DNA from: Elusimicrobiota bacterium | GTDB lineage: Bacteria; Elusimicrobiota; Elusimicrobia; UBA1565; UBA9628 | Assembly (NCBI GenBank): GCA_016194625.1 | Contig: JACQBB010000041.1 | Coordinates: forward strand, 1-12,555 | Direction of reading: 5' to 3' | DNA length: 12,555 nucleotides | In this document: positions 5,705 through 12,071 of the stretch, piece by piece | Layout of the letters: every line of letters begins with the position of its first letter | Position numbering within the stretch: the first letter of the stretch is position 1 | Program-made: the position numbers and the translations under genes | The notes under the pieces: generated by a model | The model's database searches: none | The model's input: the letters and a program-made list of their open reading frames with translations, nothing else | Told to the model about the DNA's origin: nothing

Positions 5705-6342
5705 CGCCGTTCGAGCAGTACGAGCGGGCCGTGCGCCTGCTCTCCGGCGACGGCGCGCCGAAGGACGAGCGCGCCGGCTACGAGCTGATGGTCGAGGCGG
5801 CCCAGGGCGGCATCGTGGACGCCGCCTACGAGGCCGGCCAGTGCGCCCGCCTGGGCCGCGGCTCCGCCGTGGACGCGCGGCTGGCCTACGGCTTCTACCG
5901 CGTCGCCGCCGACGGCGGCCACGCGCAGGCGGCCTTCTCGGCGGCCGTGCTGGCCGGGCGCGGCGCGCTGGGCGCTCCCGCGCCCGCGCTCGCCGCCGAG
6001 CTGTACGCGAAGGCCGCGGACCTGGGCCACGCCGGCGCCGCGCACAACCTGGGCGTGATGCTGGCCAAGGGCGACGGCGCGCCGCCGGACGCCGCGCGCG
6101 CCAAGGAGATGTTCCTGCGCGCCGTCGCGCTGGGCTCCGAGCAGGCGCCGTTCAGCCTGGGCCTGCTGTTCCTCGTCGGCGGACCCGGCCTGCCGCCCGA
6201 CCCCGTCGAGGCGCTGGCGTGGGCGCTCGTCGCGCAGAAGGCGGCGCCCGGCGGCCCCGCGCCGGGCCTGGCCGAGCGCGCGTCGGCCGCGTGCGACGAG
6301 GCCGGCCGGGCCGAGGCGCGCCGCCGCGCCGAGTCGCGCTAG
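5701..6342 (+). CDS. Sel1-like repeat (tetratricopeptide-type) protein
   Basis: The product is 213 residues with no signal peptide, so probably cytoplasmic. It consists of about four Sel1-type helical repeats (roughly 38-73, 74-110, 112-146 and 147-182), with the typical A..Y..G..Y..G.G......A..Y...AA..GH pattern: for example LAYGFYRVAADGGHAQAAF, LYAKAADLGHAGAAHNLGVM and KEMFLRAVALGSEQAPFSLG. Such repeats bind other proteins; the partner is unknown. The C-terminal 25 residues are Ala/Arg-rich. The start is GTG 5701, overlapping the cystathionine enzyme stop as GTGA, so the two are likely translated together. A link to sulfur amino-acid metabolism is only suggested by this coupling. The gene ends in a CGCGCTAGCGCG palindrome, 6 bases from the end of the convergent gene. 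Confidence 0.82.
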   Translation: MTPFEQYERAVRLLSGDGAPKDERAGYELMVEAAQGGIVDAAYEAGQCARLGRGSAVDARLAYGFYRVAADGGHAQAAFSAAVLAGRGALGAPAPALAAELYAKAADLGHAGAAHNLGVMLAKGDGAPPDAARAKEMFLRAVALGSEQAPFSLGLLFLVGGPGLPPDPVEALAWALVAQKAAPGGPAPGLAERASAACDEAGRAEARRRAESR

Positions 6343-6346
6343 CGCG
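6335..6346. repeat. 12-bp palindrome at the convergent gene junction
   Basis: CGCGCTAGCGCG contains the TAG stop (6340-6342) of the Sel1 gene. The opposite gene ends at 6349. With 6 bases between the convergent genes there is no room for an ordinary bidirectional terminator, and no T-tract is present. Confidence 0.6.
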
Positions 6347-6348
6347 GG

Positions 6349-7164
6349 TCAGAACCCGTCGGTGCGCATGCGGCTGAAGGACGCGCCGAGCTCCTTCAGC
6401 TTCTTCATCCGCTCTTCCTCGCGGTTCTCCCGCTCGACGAGCTTGTCGCGCTGAGGCTTGCGGACCGCGGCCAGCGTGGGGCCGCACCAGTCCTTTCCGG
6501 CGGCGGCCAGCGCCTGATGGGTCGCGCGGTCGTGGACGGCGAACCAGGTCTCGGCGGGGACGAAGGCGTCGTCCCAGGCGTCGGCGACCAGCTCGACGGA
6601 AGCCGGTCCGCCGCGCGAGCCCGGGTAGAACGAGAAGCAGGCCGCGGTGTGCTCGGACGCGGCGCCGGGCTCGGCGTCCACGGACGCGGAATCCCAATGC
6701 CGGAACGCGGGATCCTTGAGGAGCGGCTCCGCCCGCCTCTGGAGAGTGTCCGCGCGCTCGTAGCACTTGCGGCCCGTGCACATGCCCAGGTTCTCCTTCG
6801 CGTTGCCCAGGTACCCGTTGCCGAGCTCGTCGTGCAGGGCCTTGGCGGCCTTGCGCAGGCGCGCGGCGAAGTAGACCTGCTGGGGCGGGAGCTTGGCGAG
6901 CGCGGCGCGGACCGCGGCGCCGTCGGGGTCGCGCTTGCCGCCGGCGAGCAGGGCCTCGCAGGCCTTCCAGTCGTCGTCCCGCGCGGAGCGGTCGTCGGGC
7001 GCGACGGCGGCGAAGGCGGCGCGGGCGTCCGCCGCGGTCAGGAACGCGGACAGGCGCGGCGCGGAGCCGGAGGCGAGGAAGGCGTCGAGCGCGGCGGTCT
7101 TCGGGTCCGTCTGCGCCGTGGCGGTCGCGGCGACGAAGACGGCGAGAAGGGCGGCGCGCGTCAT
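6349..7164 (-). CDS. secreted five-cysteine protein of unknown function
   Basis: The product is 271 residues and I do not recognise a family. Residues 1-18 (MTRAALLAVFVAATATAQ) are a signal peptide, so the mature protein is exported. The body is Ala-rich and helical, with five cysteines (C69, C129, C134, C176, C227). C129 and C134 form a C-x4-C loop (MCTGRKCYERADTLQRRAEPL, in two pieces 128-138 and 139-148). A middle segment has FSFYPGSRGGPASVELVADAW (177-197, in two pieces), resembling a beta strand region. The last 35 residues are highly charged (RDKLVERENREEERMKKLKE) and may form a short helix or coiled coil. ATG 7164 has TATACT ending 6 bases upstream and no Shine-Dalgarno, so the mRNA is probably leaderless. 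It follows the TPM genes on the same strand after 38 bases, but appears to have its own promoter. Confidence 0.75.
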   Translation of the reverse strand: MTRAALLAVFVAATATAQTDPKTAALDAFLASGSAPRLSAFLTAADARAAFAAVAPDDRSARDDDWKACEALLAGGKRDPDGAAVRAALAKLPPQQVYFAARLRKAAKALHDELGNGYLGNAKENLGMCTGRKCYERADTLQRRAEPLLKDPAFRHWDSASVDAEPGAASEHTAACFSFYPGSRGGPASVELVADAWDDAFVPAETWFAVHDRATHQALAAAGKDWCGPTLAAVRKPQRDKLVERENREEERMKKLKELGASFSRMRTDGF

Positions 7165-7170
7165 GCCGTC

Positions 7171-7194
7171 AGTATAGACCCGGCGCGGCCGGTC
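7171..7194 (-). promoter_or_regulatory. putative leaderless promoter with adjacent upstream hairpin
   Basis: On the minus strand TATACT (7171-7176) is followed by GACGGC and ATG 7164, the same spacing as at 4523 and 8839. Just upstream, GACCGGC and GCCGGGTC (7177-7194) can form a GC-rich stem with one bulge. It lies between the end of the YgcG-like gene and this promoter and lacks a T-tract. It could be a weak terminator stem or an operator. Confidence 0.5.
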
Positions 7195-7202
7195 CGCCAG
7201 GC

Positions 7203-8138
7203 CTACCAGCTGCCCGACGCGCCGCCGCCGCCGAAGTCGCCGCCGCCGCCGGAGAAGCCGCCCGAGTCTCCGCCCGACCAGCCGCCGGAGTCGCCGCCGC
7301 CTCCGCTGGACCAGGTGAACCCGCTCCCGCCGCCGCGGCCGGAGCCGGCCGCCATGGCCTTCGCGAGCTTCGTGCCGGCGAGGAGCTTCTTGAGGATGGG
7401 GAAGACGACCAGGTGCGTCAGCAGGACGGCCCCGCCGAGGCGGGCGCCCCAGATCGCCATCGGGAACGCGGCCCAGAACGGGATCAGGAAGAAATACAGG
7501 AACCAGCCCTGGCCCGGGATCATGATGCCGAAGAACTCGAACAAGCCGAGGATGCCGAACACGAAGGCGGAGATCATCAGCTTCTCGAGCAGGGAGTCGC
7601 CCAGGCCGTCGCCGGGCCCGTTCACGCGCACGCGCGCGACCTCGCGTCCGCCCGACGGCGGCTCGTAGGAGCCGTCGAGCGTGCCCAGGACGGCGGCCAC
7701 GCCGTCCTTCAGGCCGCCCGCGTAGTCGTTCGCGCGGAAGTGGGGGACCATCCGGTCGCGGATGATGCGGCCGGCGGCGGCGTCGGTGAGCGGGCCTTCC
7801 AGCCCGTAGCCGACCTCGATGCGCGCCTTGCGGTCGTCGCGCGCCACCAATATGAGGATGCCGTCGTTGGCGCCCTTGCGCCCGAGCTTCCAGGTGCGGG
7901 CGACCTTGATCGAGAAGTCCTCCAGCGCCTCGCCTTCCAGCGACGGCAGGGTCAGCACGGCGATCTGGCGGCCGGTCTTCGCCTCGTAGGCCTTCAACGT
8001 CTCGTTCAGGCCCTTCGCGCTCGCGTCGTCGAGCAGGCGCGCCTCGTCCACGACGCGGCCCGACAGGTACGGCACTTCCAGCGCGCGGGCGAGCGGAGCC
8101 AGCGCGAGCAGGGTGGCGGCGAGGAGGGCGCGGGTCAT
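7203..8138 (-). CDS. YgcG-like TPM-domain membrane protein with Gly/Ser-rich tail
   Basis: The product is 311 residues. A signal peptide (residues 1-19) is followed by the start of the TPM domain (LSGRVVDEARLLD, 25-37), which runs to about 155 with GRQIAVLTL, NDGILILVARDDRKARIEVGYGLEG (91-115, in two pieces) and LTDAAAGRIIRDRMVPHFR. This extracytoplasmic fold is also called TPM_phosphatase or DUF477; in plants a relative (TLP18.3/Psb32) acts in photosystem II repair, and the bacterial role is unclear. Two or three membrane segments follow (about 185-205, 210-230, 232-250), with PGQGW between the first two. The tail (264-311) is almost only Gly, Ser, Asp, Phe and Trp, ending FGGGGASGSW, the usual ending of YgcG proteins. 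The start ATG 8138 overlaps the stop of the preceding TPM gene as ATGA. Confidence 0.87.
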   Translation of the reverse strand: MTRALLAATLLALAPLARALEVPYLSGRVVDEARLLDDASAKGLNETLKAYEAKTGRQIAVLTLPSLEGEALEDFSIKVARTWKLGRKGANDGILILVARDDRKARIEVGYGLEGPLTDAAAGRIIRDRMVPHFRANDYAGGLKDGVAAVLGTLDGSYEPPSGGREVARVRVNGPGDGLGDSLLEKLMISAFVFGILGLFEFFGIMIPGQGWFLYFFLIPFWAAFPMAIWGARLGGAVLLTHLVVFPILKKLLAGTKLAKAMAAGSGRGGGSGFTWSSGGGGDSGGWSGGDSGGFSGGGGDFGGGGASGSW

Positions 8139-8767
8139 TCGGCGCCGCCCTCGAGGGGCTCGTCGGCGAGCTGGCCGCCGCCCTTGCCCGTCAGGCCGGC
8201 GGCGCGCAGGACCGCGGCCGTCCTCTCGACGGCGGCGACCAGGCCGTCGGCCGGGCGTCCGGCCGCGGCCGCGGCGGTCAGCGCGTCCACCACGCTCCGC
8301 CACGCCTCGGGCTTCACCCTGGCGCGCACGGCGTCGTCGGCCAGCACGACGACGCGGCGCTCGAGCAGGCTCGCGAACACCAGCACGCCGTCGCGCGCGG
8401 CGGTCGCGGCGACGCCGCGGTCGTAGAAGACCTCCTTGGCCCGCCGCTGGACCGCGTCCTCCATGCGCTGCGCGCCCAGGAAGAAGCGCTTCACCGGCCG
8501 GACCCAGCGGCCGACGGCCGCGCCGACGATGCCGGCGGCGGCGATCGCGGTCATCAGCGCGGGCAGCGGCGTCCACGACGGATGCCGCAGGTCGCCGAGC
8601 AGGATCGCCGCGCAGGCGATCGCCGCGCCGCTGGCGGCGCCGGCCCAGACGGTCTCCGGATACGGGCTGCTCTGGCGGTACAGGCAGGGCACGATCTCGG
8701 CGGAGAGGCCCTTCTCGGCGGCGCTCACGGCCGCCCGCACGCGCTCGCGTTCCTCGGGGGTCAGCAT
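8135..8767 (-). CDS. membrane protein with split TPM domain
   Basis: The product is 210 residues. It begins with a short helix and LSAEIVPCLYRQSSPYPE (21-38), the first part of a TPM domain. Two hydrophobic segments (about 41-58 and 68-86) form a membrane hairpin, after which the TPM part resumes: RMEDAVQRRAKEVFYDRGV, then DGVLVFASLLERRVVVLAD (125-143) and a helical end. This arrangement matches the small TPM membrane proteins that are often encoded beside YgcG. ATG 8767 lies 6 bases after a weak CATCCT box with TTGACG 17 bases further upstream, and has no Shine-Dalgarno. It is translated in step with the next gene through ATGA. The lipoprotein-like LemA gene that often accompanies such pairs is not in the window. 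Confidence 0.75.
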   Translation of the reverse strand: MLTPEERERVRAAVSAAEKGLSAEIVPCLYRQSSPYPETVWAGAASGAAIACAAILLGDLRHPSWTPLPALMTAIAAAGIVGAAVGRWVRPVKRFFLGAQRMEDAVQRRAKEVFYDRGVAATAARDGVLVFASLLERRVVVLADDAVRARVKPEAWRSVVDALTAAAAAGRPADGLVAAVERTAAVLRAAGLTGKGGGQLADEPLEGGAE

Positions 8768-8773
8768 CGGTCA

Positions 8774-8802
8774 AGGATGGCTCTTCTCCCGCGCGGCGTC
8801 AA
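8774..8802 (-). promoter_or_regulatory. putative promoter of the TPM gene pair
   Basis: On the minus strand, TTGACG (8797-8802) is separated by exactly 17 bases from CATCCT (8774-8779), which lies 6 bases before ATG 8767. The -35 box is good and the -10 box poor. The spacing to the ATG again predicts a leaderless or nearly leaderless mRNA. Confidence 0.45.
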
Positions 8803-8822
8803 TCCCCGGCGGGGCCCCGGGA
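8803..8822. repeat. GC-only inverted repeats between two divergent promoters
   Basis: The stretch from TCCCCGG to CCCGGGA contains CCCCG-G-CGGGG and GGGGCCCC, which can form competing stems. It sits between the TPM promoter (minus) and the ABC promoter (plus). It could be an operator or only GC-rich spacer. Confidence 0.3.
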
Positions 8823-8823
8823 C

Positions 8824-8838
8824 TGGTACAATCGCCCC
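8824..8838 (+). promoter_or_regulatory. putative extended -10 leaderless promoter of the ABC exporter
   Basis: TGGTACAAT (8824-8832) fits an extended -10, followed by CGCCCC and ATG 8839. Apart from one base it equals the sequence before the cystathionine gene at 4508-4525. There is no Shine-Dalgarno, and the predicted start point is the ATG. Confidence 0.6.
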
Positions 8839-9726
8839 ATGGCCGCCATCCTCGAAGCCAAGGACCTGGTGAAGCGCTACCCCGGCGCGACCGTCAACGC
8901 GGTCGACGGGTTGTCGCTGAAAGTCCCGCAGGGGCTTTGCTTCGGCCTGCTCGGCCCCAACGGCGCGGGCAAGACCACCACGGTCGAGATGATGGAAGGC
9001 ATCACCGCTCCGGATTCCGGCGTCGTCCTTTATAAGGGCCTCCCGATCGGCGCCGACTTCCGCGAGCGCTCCGGCATCCAGTTCCAGGAGACCGCCCTTC
9101 AGGAGAAGCTGACGGTGCGCGAGCTGCTGACGCTGTTCGGCAGCCTGTACCCGCGCACGGCGTCCATCCCGGAGCTGGTCGAGCTGTGCGGCCTGTCCGA
9201 GTTCCTGGACCGCGACGCGCGCAACCTCTCCGGCGGCCAGCGCCAGCGCGTCCTGCTGGCCATCGCCTTGGTCAACGACCCCGACATCGTCTTCCTCGAC
9301 GAGCCGACCACCGGCTTGGACCCGCAGGCGCGGCGCAACTTCTGGGAGCTGGTGCGCCTGATCAAGACGCGCGGCAAGACGGTCCTGCTGACCACGCATT
9401 ACATGGAGGAGGCCTACGAGCTGTGCGACGAGGTCGCCATCATGGACCGCGGCCAGGTCATCGCGCAGGGCGAGCCCGACCATCTGCTGAAGAAGTACTT
9501 CGACGGGGTCACCATCGAGCTGCCCAAGGCCGACTACCGCCCGGTCGCCACCGCCGCGGCCAAGGTCGTCGAGCGCGAGGACATGGTCGAGCTGATGACC
9601 GCCGAGCCCGAGGGCGTGCTGGCGGCGCTCTTGGCCGCGGGCGCCAGCCTGCGCCACGTCGTCGTGCGGCCGCGCACGCTCGAGGACCTTTTCCTGGAGC
9701 TGACCGGCCGGGAGCTGCGCGAATGA
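8839..9726 (+). CDS. ABC transporter ATP-binding protein (DrrA/CcmA-type exporter)
   Basis: The product is 295 residues. It is the ATP-hydrolysing subunit of an ABC-2 type exporter, on the inner face of the membrane. The motifs are complete: Walker A GPNGAGKTT (39-47), Q-loop Q83, signature LSGGQ (130-134), Walker B IVFLDEP (150-156), D-loop TGLD (158-161) and H-loop H187 in LTTHYMEEA. After about residue 225 comes the extra C-terminal domain seen in drug and polysaccharide exporters of this group, ending LEDLFLELTGREL, the conserved closing motif. The start at 8839 is supported by the natural N-terminus (AAILEAKDLVKRYPG); the mRNA is probably leaderless. The stop shares ATGA with the permease gene. 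The substrate cannot be told; drugs, lipids and peptides are all possible. Confidence 0.93.
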   Translation: MAAILEAKDLVKRYPGATVNAVDGLSLKVPQGLCFGLLGPNGAGKTTTVEMMEGITAPDSGVVLYKGLPIGADFRERSGIQFQETALQEKLTVRELLTLFGSLYPRTASIPELVELCGLSEFLDRDARNLSGGQRQRVLLAIALVNDPDIVFLDEPTTGLDPQARRNFWELVRLIKTRGKTVLLTTHYMEEAYELCDEVAIMDRGQVIAQGEPDHLLKKYFDGVTIELPKADYRPVATAAAKVVEREDMVELMTAEPEGVLAALLAAGASLRHVVVRPRTLEDLFLELTGRELRE

Positions 9727-10736
9727 TCTCCGCGCGGAGGTTCTGGGCCGTCTTCGTCGCGCGCAGCAAGGAGTTCCTGCGCGACCGCGGCGCGCTGGGC
9801 TGGAACCTGGCCTTCCCCCTGCTCGTCGTGTTCGGCATGTCCTTCGCGTTCTCGGGCGCCAACCAGGAGGTCTTCAAGATCGGCGTGCTCGGCGAGGCCG
9901 CGGCCCTGCCCGCCGGCCTGGCCGCGACCAAGTACCTGAAGTTCGTGCCGTTCGACGACGAGGCCGCCGCCCGGCAGCGCCTGCGCCACCACCAGATCGA
10001 CTTGTTGGTCAAGCCGGGCCGTCCCGTCTCCTATTGGCTCAACGAGTCGTCGCCGAAGGGCTACCTGGTCGAGCGCATCCTGCTGGGCACCGACGCCGCG
10101 GTCCCGCCGCCGGTCCGCGCCACCGTCGACGGCCGCGAGATCCGCTACGTGGACTGGCTGGTGTCGGGACTGCTCGCGATGAACATGATGTTCTCGGCGC
10201 TGTTCGGCGTCGGCTACGCGATCGTGCGCTACCGCAAGAACGGCGTGCTCAAGCGCCTGAAGGCGACGCCGCTGAAGGCCGTCGAGTTCCTGGCGGCGCA
10301 GATCGCCTCGCGCATGGTGCTGATCCTCGCCGTGTTCGCGATCGTCTACCACGGCTCCGACTTCTTCCTGCACTACCAGCGCCAGGGCTCGCTCGCGGCG
10401 CTGTACGCGGTCTTCACCGTGGGCTCGATGTGCCTGGTCTCGCTCGGCCTGGTCATCGCGGCGCGCTCGACCAGCGAGGAGCTGGCCGGCGGACTGCTGA
10501 ACCTGCTCTCCTGGCCGATGATGTTCCTGTCCGGCGTCTGGTTCAGCCTGGAGGGCGCGCCGCCCGCCCTGCGCTGGGCCGCCGACGCGCTGCCGCTGAC
10601 CCACGTGATCGACGCGTCGCGCGCCGTGATGGTGGACGGCGCCACGCTCGCGCAGGTCTCCCCGCACCTGACCTTCCTCGTCGCGATGACCGTCGCCCTG
10701 CTGGCGGTCGGCGCGTGGGCGTTCCGCTGGGAGTAG
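9723..10736 (+). CDS. ABC-2 type transporter permease
   Basis: The product is 337 residues and is the membrane partner of the preceding ATPase. It has the layout of the ABC-2 (DrrB-like) family. There is one membrane segment near the N-terminus (about 27-43), then an extracytoplasmic domain of about 100 residues (45-143) with IGVLGEAAALPAGL and IDLLVKPGR, then five segments (about 145-168, 192-210, 225-247, 255-276 and 316-334). The cytoplasmic coupling motif NGVLKRLKATPL (173-184) and the FLSGVWFSLEGAPPALRW segment (268-285) are typical. The large N-terminal domain is what is seen in transporters such as YhhJ/YbhR-type exporters. Translation is coupled to the ATPase by ATGA, so the two should form a 2:2 exporter. 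The gene ends one base before the convergent EEP-like gene. Confidence 0.9.
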   Translation: MISARRFWAVFVARSKEFLRDRGALGWNLAFPLLVVFGMSFAFSGANQEVFKIGVLGEAAALPAGLAATKYLKFVPFDDEAAARQRLRHHQIDLLVKPGRPVSYWLNESSPKGYLVERILLGTDAAVPPPVRATVDGREIRYVDWLVSGLLAMNMMFSALFGVGYAIVRYRKNGVLKRLKATPLKAVEFLAAQIASRMVLILAVFAIVYHGSDFFLHYQRQGSLAALYAVFTVGSMCLVSLGLVIAARSTSEELAGGLLNLLSWPMMFLSGVWFSLEGAPPALRWAADALPLTHVIDASRAVMVDGATLAQVSPHLTFLVAMTVALLAVGAWAFRWE

Positions 10737-10743
10737 GCTACTC
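10731..10743. repeat. 13-bp palindrome containing both convergent stop codons
   Basis: GAGTAG-G-CTACTC is symmetric around base 10737. Both genes end in Glu-TAG, and both stops lie inside it. A real hairpin would need a wider loop, so this is no clear terminator. Confidence 0.6.
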
Positions 10744-11706
10744 GAGCGGAGTCGGGGCCCGGCGCTCGGCCGCGCGCAGACGCGCGGTGTGGACCTCTTC
10801 CTCGACGGCGCCCAAGGCCGCGGCCTCGTCCCGCGCGGCGGCCGTGCGGCGCGCGCCCAGCCACGGCAGCCAGCCCGCGCCGCGGCTGCGGGCCTCGGCG
10901 TCCAGGCGCGCGGCCTCCAGCGCGGCGGCGATGGTCGCCAGCGCCTCGTCGCGGCCCTGCGGCGCGGCGGCGGGCTTCAGCGCTAAGAAGCGCTCGTCGA
11001 GCGCCGCGCGCAGGCCGAAGCGCTGCGCGGCCGGGGCGCCGTCCGCGTCCTCGCCGACCGGCAGCTCGGTGAAGGCGGCGCGCGCCTTCTCGCGCGGCTC
11101 GCGCGACGAGTACGGGATCAGCGCGTAGTCCACGCGGTGCTCGCCGAGCGTGCGGCCGCACACCTCGTCGCCGTGGGACACGCACAGGTCGCGCGCCTCC
11201 AATAGATCGAGCAGGAGTCCGGGCTCGCGCTCGTCGGCGCTGACGCCCAGGTCGCCCAGCGCCACGAACGGCCGCGTCGAGGACTCGGCGCGCACGAACT
11301 CGGCCAGCCGGAACATCTGCCCGAGCCGCCGCGCCTGCGCGGGCCCGTCGCCGGGCGTGAGCCGCGCCGAGTAGGCGTCGAACTCCCCGCCGTCGGCCTT
11401 CAGGCGCGCGCGCAGGACGCCGCCGCCGAAGCCCAGGTCCCGCGAGGAGCGCTCGACGAGCGGGAGGCGGCTCGTCACCGCCAGCCCCAGCGCCGCGTCG
11501 GCCGCGCGCGTGCCGTGGCCGGACGCCTCGGCGAGGGCCTCCACGTCCTCGGGCCGCCAAAGCTGCTGGAACGCCGCGAGGTCCGCCTTCTCGGCCTTCA
11601 ATCCCGCGACCAGCGCCTCGCGCCGCGACGGCCAGCCCTGCAGCACGCGCCGCGGGCCCGCCACGTTCAGCGTGAGGACGACCAAGGTCAGCGCGGCGGC
11701 CTTCAT
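10738..11706 (-). CDS. secreted EEP / neutral-sphingomyelinase-like protein, probably catalytically inactive
   Basis: The product is 322 residues. The N-terminus (KAAALTLVVLTLNVAG) is both a possible export signal and the first strand of the endonuclease/exonuclease/phosphatase fold, with N14. The order of motifs follows bacterial neutral sphingomyelinases: NVAG, then AFQQLWRPEDVEAL (45-58) like LQEVWxxED, then DAYSARLTP (110-118) where YxTHL is expected, a helix with RRLGQMFRLAEFV, then FVALGDLG (147-154) for GDFN, HRVDYALIP (190-198), and LDERF (236-240) for SDHxP. Key residues are changed: the catalytic Glu is Q48, the His of THL is replaced, the Asn of GDxN is G154 and the final His is E238; D152, D193 and D237 remain. 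This suggests a binding protein or an altered enzyme. The last 80 residues are an Ala/Glu/Arg-rich helical extension. The start overlaps the upstream membrane-protein gene as ATGA. Confidence 0.65.
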   Translation of the reverse strand: MKAAALTLVVLTLNVAGPRRVLQGWPSRREALVAGLKAEKADLAAFQQLWRPEDVEALAEASGHGTRAADAALGLAVTSRLPLVERSSRDLGFGGGVLRARLKADGGEFDAYSARLTPGDGPAQARRLGQMFRLAEFVRAESSTRPFVALGDLGVSADEREPGLLLDLLEARDLCVSHGDEVCGRTLGEHRVDYALIPYSSREPREKARAAFTELPVGEDADGAPAAQRFGLRAALDERFLALKPAAAPQGRDEALATIAAALEAARLDAEARSRGAGWLPWLGARRTAAARDEAAALGAVEEEVHTARLRAAERRAPTPLE

Positions 11707-12071
11707 CCCGCGATCCTCCCTCCGAAGCCGAGGAACGCGCCGAGCAGGCCCCAGCACGCCGCGTTGATCAGGAACACCATCCAGCCGCCGGTGACCACGC
11801 CTTTCGCCATCTCGGGCCGCCCCTTCGCGCGCAGCCGCCGCGCGATCGGCACCAGCCACGCCCACTGAGCGATCCCGATCCCGAACACCATGAGCCCGTG
11901 CAGGTTGGAGAGCGCGGCGACGACGCCGTAGAACGAGACCCGCTGGAGGGGATACGCGACCATCCAGAGCACCGCCGAGATCAGCCACGGTCCGAACACG
12001 GCGGCGGCGAAGGCCAGGCCGACGCCTTTCCAGTACGAGGACTTCGGTTCGAGGGCGGGCGCGTCGGTCAT
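11703..12071 (-). CDS. small multi-pass membrane protein of unknown function
   Basis: The product is 122 residues and I do not recognise a family. After a short polar N-terminus there are about three to four hydrophobic segments: 17-39 (VGLAFAAAVFGPWLISAVLW), 46-77 (probably one or two segments, GVVAALSNLHGLMVFGIG and WAWLVPIA) and 91-115 (GVVTGGWMVFLINAACWGLL). A positively charged loop (RRLRAKGRPEMAK, 78-90) lies between the last two and is probably cytoplasmic. A Pro (P28) and the Asn/His pair N57-H58 within the membrane region could be functional. Both ends overlap the neighbours by ATGA, so it is translated together with the radical SAM gene before it and the EEP-like gene after it. It may anchor or assist one of them; that is inference. 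Confidence 0.72.
   Translation of the reverse strand: MTDAPALEPKSSYWKGVGLAFAAAVFGPWLISAVLWMVAYPLQRVSFYGVVAALSNLHGLMVFGIGIAQWAWLVPIARRLRAKGRPEMAKGVVTGGWMVFLINAACWGLLGAFLGFGGRIAG

Noticed and set aside
7203..7345. Simple DNA repeat or CRISPR-like array from the repeated GCCGCCGCC pattern
   Set aside because: It encodes the Gly/Ser-rich tail of the YgcG-like protein; there are no spacer-repeat units.
8139..8774. Upstream extension of the YgcG-like gene to 8774
   Set aside because: The extension is antisense-like Arg/Gly-rich sequence in another frame over the split TPM gene. The signal peptide begins at 8138 and the ATGA overlap fits.
9186..9722. Upstream extension of the permease frame into the ATPase gene
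   Set aside because: The ATPase motifs occupy this stretch in another frame. The ATG at 9723 gives a normal permease N-terminus.
10034..11128. 364-codon plus-strand frame across the convergent junction
   Set aside because: It is a shifted frame of the permease and then antisense to the EEP-like gene; no motifs.
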